This document shows, piece by piece, positions 58,263 to 64,000 of a stretch of 64,000 nt of DNA (its first letter is position 1; every line of letters starts with the position of its first letter). Both the position numbers and the translations under genes were made by a program. This stretch comes from Diogma glabrata (Eukaryota; Arthropoda; Insecta; Diptera; Cylindrotomidae). The notes beneath the pieces are model-generated. The model was not told the origin of the DNA. It searched no databases and saw only the letters and a program-made list of their open reading frames with translations. The stretch covers positions 95,258,132 to 95,322,131 of the forward strand of contig OY856186.1 of the NCBI GenBank assembly GCA_963693315.1, read 5' to 3'.

Positions 58263-59423
58263 TGGATAACAGACATATTTAATAGCAATATTAGCCATAA
58301 CATCAAATTGTTCTTCTTTAGAATGGCACCCCCGAAGTCCTGAAACAAGTTCTTTGAGAATTTGTAATAACTCATGTGGTGCAAACAAATCATTTGTGCT
58401 ATCTGAATTAATATTAATTGAATTTTCATGATTGTTTGCATTTGTTTGAACCACTGTACTGAACTGCATTTTTTTGTTAACAAAATTATTATTATTATTA
58501 TTATTATTAAAATTTTTATTGTTGTTTTGATGAGGTATTGAAGGAATAATAGGAAAATCCTGTTGTTGAAATGAAAACGTTGGTTGATTTGAAGGTCGAC
58601 TCAACTTATTTTTTAGATTCAGATGATTTTTTATTTGAATGTATTTTTCTCTTTCTGGACAAATTATAGAGTTAGATGTATGATTTCCACTACAATTACA
58701 GCAAACATGTTTAGTAATATCGTTTTGTAAAGGACACTCCATATCATCAATATGTTCATCTCCACCACAGAAATTACATTTTGGCTTCATGTAGCATGCG
58801 TTCGCTCCATGACCATACATTTTACATTTATAACATTGGAGAGGACCTTTGCTGGTGGATCGACAAATTTCCCATCTGCACACTGTGTTATTAACAAATC
58901 TAATATTTTTTAATTGGTTCAGAGACATTGATCCCTTTTTGAAAGCAACAAAATAAAGGGCATCTTCACTGTTTCGACGATATTTTTTAGGAATAGTTTT
59001 CCAAACATTAACAGGACTCAGGCCACTATTTTCGAGGCTTTTCTTAACTTCATTTGTATCCATATCATGGAGCCCACATAGTACAAATTTAACAAAACGA
59101 TTTTCCTCAAGCGTATATGAGAACATACCATTGTTATGTTCTTTTAATTTAGTAAAAATTTTGTTATAGTCTGATAGGCTATATGTAAGTATTTTTATGC
59201 CAATTGACATTATTTGTATATTATATTTTGAAATATTTAGTTCCTTAATAGTTTTATGAATCTCCGTTGAGGAAGATTTTGTAATTATTGGAGGAATTTT
59301 TTCTACAGGTTTTCTAGAACTTTCACCATACGGAGAACTAGTTTGCGATGTTTTTGCATATTTTGATAAATTAACGTTAGGCGGTAAACCTGCATACCTG
59401 TTTACTGTTGGGATGTCACTCAT
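58263..59423 (-). CDS. Jockey ORF1 (Gag-like, zinc knuckles)
   Basis: The open frame starts at the ATG complementary to 59421-59423 (MSDIPTVNRYAGLPPNV) and is about 385 codons long; the frame extends further upstream without a better start. It has a Ser/Pro-rich N-terminus, a central RNA-binding-like domain (IMSIGIKILTYSLSDYNKIF, TLEENRFVKFVLCGLHDMDT) matching the PRE domain of Jockey proteins, and three cysteine clusters: CYKCKMYGHGANAC (CCHC), CNFCGGDEHIDDMEC and CCNCSGNHTSNSIIC. A poly-Asn stretch follows. It would bind the element RNA. No disabling mutation was seen. Confidence 0.85.
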
Positions 59424-59713
59424 TTTAATGCCTTGACTCATCTGTTTAATGCTGCTGAGCGAGCTCCTAGGGAGGCTACGCATCTGGCGACTTATAGTTC
59501 TTTTATTTGTGAGCATCCACACACAATAATCACAAAACAATCAATTTATATTTCAATGTTTAACTTTAATTTGATTTGAATTTATAACTAACAACAAATC
59601 CAAACAAAAAATAAAACACAGTTAGAAATTTTAATATTGAAAAAATTTGATTATAACTTGATAATTTGATGTTTACTTCGCAAACACCGAATATCGAATA
59701 TGGATTTTATATT

Positions 59714-60104
59714 GTAGGTATTGCTTTAAAGTTAATTTTAAGCAAATATATTGAAATCATGTTGAAAACAAATCATATTAAAATTGATTTTAAACAAGTT
59801 TAATAAAGTATATTTGACAGTTTTTTATTTTGAATAAATGTTCTTTGACATTTATAAGTTTTAAAATGACCATACCAACCTTATGAAGTCAAAATCTACG
59901 TTTCGCCATCTCTTGCAATTTTATGTAACCAAAATATTTTAGATCATTGATCTAGACCCAGATAAATATCTGGATTATGTTGTTGATGTTTTTACATGTA
60001 AAAAATAGACTTGATCTAGACCTTGACCCTGACCCAAATGAAAAAAACGCAGCTAATATAAACCAATAAATTAACTTACAATTAATGTGTATGTTACGCT
60101 TATA
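59714..60104. other. Flank without recognisable gene
   Basis: AT-rich. It includes GATCTAGACCTTGACCCTG near 60010 and CCCAAATGAAAAAAACGC near 60035, the latter paired in inverse with 53843. Confidence 0.45.
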
Positions 60105-60575
60105 CATTAGATTTGATCATATGCGAGACATCTTTTTATTGTTCTCATTTTTGGCCTCTACCTTATAGTTTTCAACGAAATTGGACCAGTGTAGTCCACT
60201 CCAGTTCAAAAAAGGCCTTTGACTTCCGGTAGACCCCCCATCATTTGCTGGGTTGGGGTATACCGTGCACATGTGACACATTTATGAATATTTGCGTACT
60301 AAGTTCCGACTTCCGATTATCCAATATCTTTGCTTGAAGGTGTTAATTAATAATGTTGACTCTGCGTGTAAGTATTTCAGATGTTGTTCTTTGACACTCT
60401 TTTTTGCAAGTTGGCTTTTTCCACTTAAAATAATTTGACGTTTGACTTCATAGGAAGCTTAAGCATTTACGCTTCTTACTCGTAATATCTTGTTTTCATC
60501 GATTATTGGATTCAAACTTTTCAGTTTGCTTGCATTTTGGATATTTTTTTCAATATTGATAACCTAATAGCAAGC
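60105..60575 (-). pseudogene. BEL/Pao integrase remnant
   Basis: The minus strand reads LKSLNPIIDENKILRVRSVN, HLKYLHAESTLLINTFKQRY, WIIGSRNLVRK and, after stops, MMGGLPEV, then TGVDYTGPISLKTIR: the zinc-finger part and the start of the catalytic core of a Pao-type integrase. At least three stops or frameshifts. It is separated from the rest of pol by the insertion 60576-61800. Confidence 0.75.
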
Positions 60576-61800
60576 TGAAAACCTTTGTTTTGGCTCCAAC
60601 GTATAAGTTGGCAACACAGAAAAAACTAAAGTCGCAGTTTCAATTTAAATTGTATGAGTTGAAAATGTAATATTCATATAAAGTTTCACTAAATATTTAA
60701 ATGTTTACTAATATCTATTTCATACAATTATACTCCTTAATTTATTCAATACAACTTCATGATAATTACACTTTTAAATCATTCAAAGATTCATCAAATT
60801 CATTAGGTGTTTCGTCTAATATGTTTAAATAAAACAGAAAAACTTATTCGCAAAATAAAAAAAATAATGAATTGTTGTCCGAAACTTCAATAATTTAATA
60901 TAAATTAAATGAGATTCTATAAGATTCGATGGCTAAAATTCATTCAGTTACTTCATATGAATCAATGAATATTTCGATGGTTTTGTAAATAGTTTTTTAG
61001 GGTTTCGTTTTTTATAACGAACCCTATTGTTAATGGTGAGAGTACAACGTATTTTTCGCATTATATCGATTATCTCGTAAACCATTAATCCTATAGTCCT
61101 AAAATTTGAAGTGCTTATAAAAATAACCTATCCACACAAAATGACTGATTTAGAAATTAATAAAGTTGTTTTCGTTTGTTTTACAGAGGATGTGAATGAA
61201 GCTTTTGAGAAAGTACATTTTTTTATCGAGACAAGTAGTGTATCATTTGAAAGGGCTCCACTTCAGTATTCCTTAAAAATGTATTTCGGAATTTTACACC
61301 CTACCATTTTTTGTATAATTTTGAATAATGACGTTTTCTTTATGTTTTATTGCCTCGATTAACTCCGAGCCTACTTGATCGAAAATCTTAAAATGTATTT
61401 TGAATGATAGAAAAATTTGTAAGTTTTTAATGAAAAATATAGAAAAGTGTCAAATACTCATACTTATATTTATTAAGGGGGTAGGAATGAAAAGGGGTAA
61501 AAACATAATTCAAAACCAGTAGGGTGGTAGCGTATCATTTGAAAGAGCACTTGATTTTAGAAACAATGCAATCTTTTTTTAGAATTTTGAATTGCTTAGT
61601 TTTTGAATTGTATTGTCAAAATAGTGCAACAAAAAGCTGGTCCGCCCAACCCTCTTGGGTTTCGAGCTTAATTGACAGAAAAAATTCACGGAGACAGGAA
61701 GTTTTTTCAGAGATAAACTCTGAACAAAAATTATTGCGAAGCCTCAAATAATTATATTTCTGTACTTTTAAGGGATGGGAGTGGAGAAGGGTGAAAAAAG
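60576..61800. repeat. Insertion in BEL/Pao pol, unidentified repeat
   Basis: This interrupts the pol frame between WVNRFI on one side and LKSLNP on the other. It contains GGTTTCGTTTTTTATAACGA, CCC (60992-61025, a small hairpin) and repeated GTATCATTTGAAAG (61240, 61533). The plus-strand frames 61111-61362 and 61524-61751 have no recognisable domain. Confidence 0.5.
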
Positions 61801-64000
61801 CTTAAATAAATCGGTTGACCCAAGATTGTACTCGGACCATTTTGGAAAAACCTGACACATTTGCATAGAGGATGTCGAATATTGTTTTGCATGTATCAAC
61901 TTGATAAATAACAACAATTCTTTTTCTCTCCAATTCAATTCCTTTCCTAACTCTCCTTTTCTTCAAAATTTGATTGAGAGGGTCATTCTGAGTTATACTT
62001 GCGAAGCCAATCCGCTCCATGCCACCACAAATGATTAATTAAGTCGTAAGCTATTATACCACGCGACGCACAGAGTTATCTTCTGTAGAAACATGACGCC
62101 ACTGACTTCGCGATAATACTTCCAAAATCTTAGCTGTGCGATTTGCAACGATGGTGTTCCATTTTCGTGGAAATGACCAAGCAAATATGTGGATGTTCTC
62201 AAGATTCAATGTTTCCTTGGTTGCCATTAGTAATTTTGCCAGCAGCGTTGTTGCACATAATTTCAGTCGTGGGATGGGAATATGTCAAATAGGGGCTACC
62301 TTCGTTTTTGCTGAAATTAAACTCACCGCTATCGATTCATCTTTCATCATTGTCCTAAAATACTCCACTGCTGCATAAGCACATTCCAAAGCATTTGCAA
62401 ATCCGAGCAACTCAATGGAATTCTTCTCCATGTGGAGACAAATCGGTAATTCTATTTTTTGTAAGTTTTAAAAATCCATTCGTGTTTCTATCCATTGCTC
62501 TGCAGATTTCAGTGGTAGGGCTTGATCCCAATCCATTTTTTCCATAATTGTTGCATGAATATTTTAATTTTGGCTTAAGTCAAATCAAGTGGGTCAAATT
62601 TTGTCGATGACTCGGACAAAATGCCTCGTTTAGTCACAATATGATATTCTTTTTATGAAATTTTAAAGCCAAATATGTTCTTTTCTACATGCCACTCTAA
62701 AGTCCAAACCCAACATTTTTAAAGAACTTTCTTTGTTCAAAGATGCACTCCTAAATTCTCGATGTTTTTCTGGAATAGTTTGCAAAACCGTTGGATCTTT
62801 AAAAGCAAATTTTCTAAGAGTGAAACTAGCTTTTTTCAAAACATTTCTTATTTTCTCAACAAGAATTTCGGCTTCCTTCGCATTGCTAGCTCCAGACATT
62901 AAATCGTCCATCACTCTTTATAATTCTAAATGCCTTTGGATATGTACGTTTTTATTTTCGGCTAGCTACTGTGGCAAAGTATAGAGCACACGCAGTTCCA
63001 TACGATATAGTAAGGAGTTGATAATGTTGGATAGGTTTTGAAGGTGCTTCTTGCCAAACAATTCGTTGGAAGTATCTGGCGTTACATTTTCTCCACGTTT
63101 GCCGTAAATACAATTTTGTTTATTCTAAATCTTTGTAAGATATTTACTAGTCAACTTTGTATGGTAGAACCAATCAAAAGGTAATCATTTAAAGCTTTAC
63201 TGACGCTGACTTCGCTGACGCATCAAACACAACACGTAACTTAGTGGTTGTACTCCATCACTCCATTTGATGTAGAAGATAACACGATTCTTTTCGATGT
63301 ACTTCAATTTCATGATCTAGTATGACCTCCATATGATTAAGAGACTCATATTCTCTCATAATTGATAATAGTTATCACGAAATTCAATAATTGACTCAAA
63401 TCGAGCATTCGTTTTATTCAACCTTTTGATCCTTTTGCCAACCATTTTAATTCCTCGAGATTAATGTCTACTTTCTTGAATGGCAGTCGAACAACAAATC
63501 CACCATTATCATCTCGGTACATATTTTCTTTAAAATGGTTTTCACATAATAATTCTTTGTCAGTACATTTCTTAGCTCTGAGGTTCTTGGATATTGAGGA
63601 ACTTCAATATCCCAGAACTTTTTCAAGGATTTATCCAGATCGATCAAACTGAGCACCTTTTATATTGAAATTCTTTGCTCTTAAATTATAGGGGACCTAT
63701 TCAGCAATGACCCAACCAAAGATGACTCTTGCGCAATTGGAGTACTGTCATCATCTACAATTTTCTCTGGAAGAAGAATTTTTAAAATATGATTGATTCC
63801 AATCAACAAGTCAATGTGGGAGTGATAAATGTTGGATCACGTAAATGTAACCTATCCAATTTGAGAGCATCTGGGATACCAAACTCTACTGAAGGAAGTT
63901 GTGATGTAATTGTGGATAAAATCAATGCCTTTGATTCGATGTATTGAGTCGCGTCAAATCTTGAGCTCATTTATATGTCCGTTACACTTCTACTTGCCGC
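61801..64000 (-). pseudogene. BEL/Pao pol remnant: protease end, reverse transcriptase, RNase H
   Basis: From the right edge leftwards: a retropepsin-like region (SIITSQLPS-type sequence, then DDDSTPIAQESSLVGSL-like), the linker LIDLDKSLKKFWDIEVPQYP, and RT with the active site as VMDDLMSGASNAKEAEILVE (62914), where YVDD would be usual. An RNase H/A17-like part follows (SLISAKTKVAPI, IPRLKLCATTLLAKL, HVSTEDNSVRRVV, LWWHGADWL), then FSKMVRVQSWVNRFI. Stops and frameshifts occur every 60-100 codons. The element extends beyond the right edge. No LTR is visible within the window. Confidence 0.75.

Larger units (their letters stand above)
54168..59701 (-). mobile_element. Near full-length Jockey element, interrupted by a DNA transposon
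   Basis: GGATTTTATATT occurs at 54156-54167 and 59702-59713, a 12 bp target duplication around the whole element. The 3' end on the minus strand is AATAAAGGATTATTATTATT, a tail type of Jockey elements. ORF1 is followed by ORF2 (endonuclease and RT). Known damage is one frameshift near 54900 and the 1.2 kb insertion at 56865-58071. Without the insertion the element is ~4.3 kb, the normal Jockey length. Confidence 0.85.

Noticed and set aside
61111..61362. A plus-strand gene in the BEL/Pao insertion
   Set aside because: No start context, domain or splice evidence; hydrophobic low-information translation within a repeat.

Overview
This window looks like euchromatic or intergenic DNA from an AT-rich arthropod, most likely an insect. 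The order cannot be settled from the sequence. The base composition, the mix of transposable elements (Jockey-like and RTE-like LINEs, Ty3/gypsy, BEL/Pao, mariner, foldback elements, a tRNA-promoter SINE) and the short AT-rich introns all fit that reading. There are no rRNA genes, genuine tRNA genes, CRISPR arrays or bacterial-type operons.

Layout, left to right. 534-3107 is a foldback element with ~0.78 kb inverted arms around a broken cysteine-rich (CXC/TCR-like) gene. 3115-5570 is a decayed LINE. 6361-7945 is a palindromic element split by two later insertions: a dispersed repeat and a shortened mariner. 8024-10095 holds a MITE and degenerate tandem repeats. 10096-12905 is a 2.8 kb near-perfect palindrome whose two arms carry mirror copies of a gene fragment with an SHGKGPCDGIGG motif. 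13282-18341 is a complete Ty3/gypsy retrotransposon with two LTRs that look identical, a 5 bp target duplication and one intact 1366-codon gag-pol frame. 18936-26900 holds a solo-type LTR, a TIR element built of GGGCCTGATCAGG-like repeats, LINE debris, SINE copies and a TA-flanked MITE. 27701-31012 is a dead gypsy element that has lost gag and RNase H. 31300-35350 and 37900-39425 hold tandem repeats and two inverted copies of a 1.5-1.8 kb element with a (TA)n core.

The only good evidence of a host gene is a set of four plus-strand exons (35546-35695, 35829-35939, 45470-46047, 46105-46306). They encode a coiled-coil protein, have matching splice phases, and are separated by one ~9.5 kb intron stuffed with LINEs, SINEs and repeats. 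Both ends of the gene lie elsewhere or were not found. Exons 1 and 2 sit between the two inverted copies of the (TA)n element.

Right part. 41755-45145 holds LINEs, one inserted inside another with a clear target duplication. 47720-53545 holds three RTE-type LINE copies, the last with a 477-codon reverse transcriptase frame and a ~20 bp target duplication. 54156-59713 is an almost full-length Jockey element (ORF1 and ORF2, minus strand) interrupted by a 1.2 kb DNA transposon. 60105-64000 is a decayed BEL/Pao element on the minus strand. Overall the window is a layered record of nested insertions around part of one host gene.
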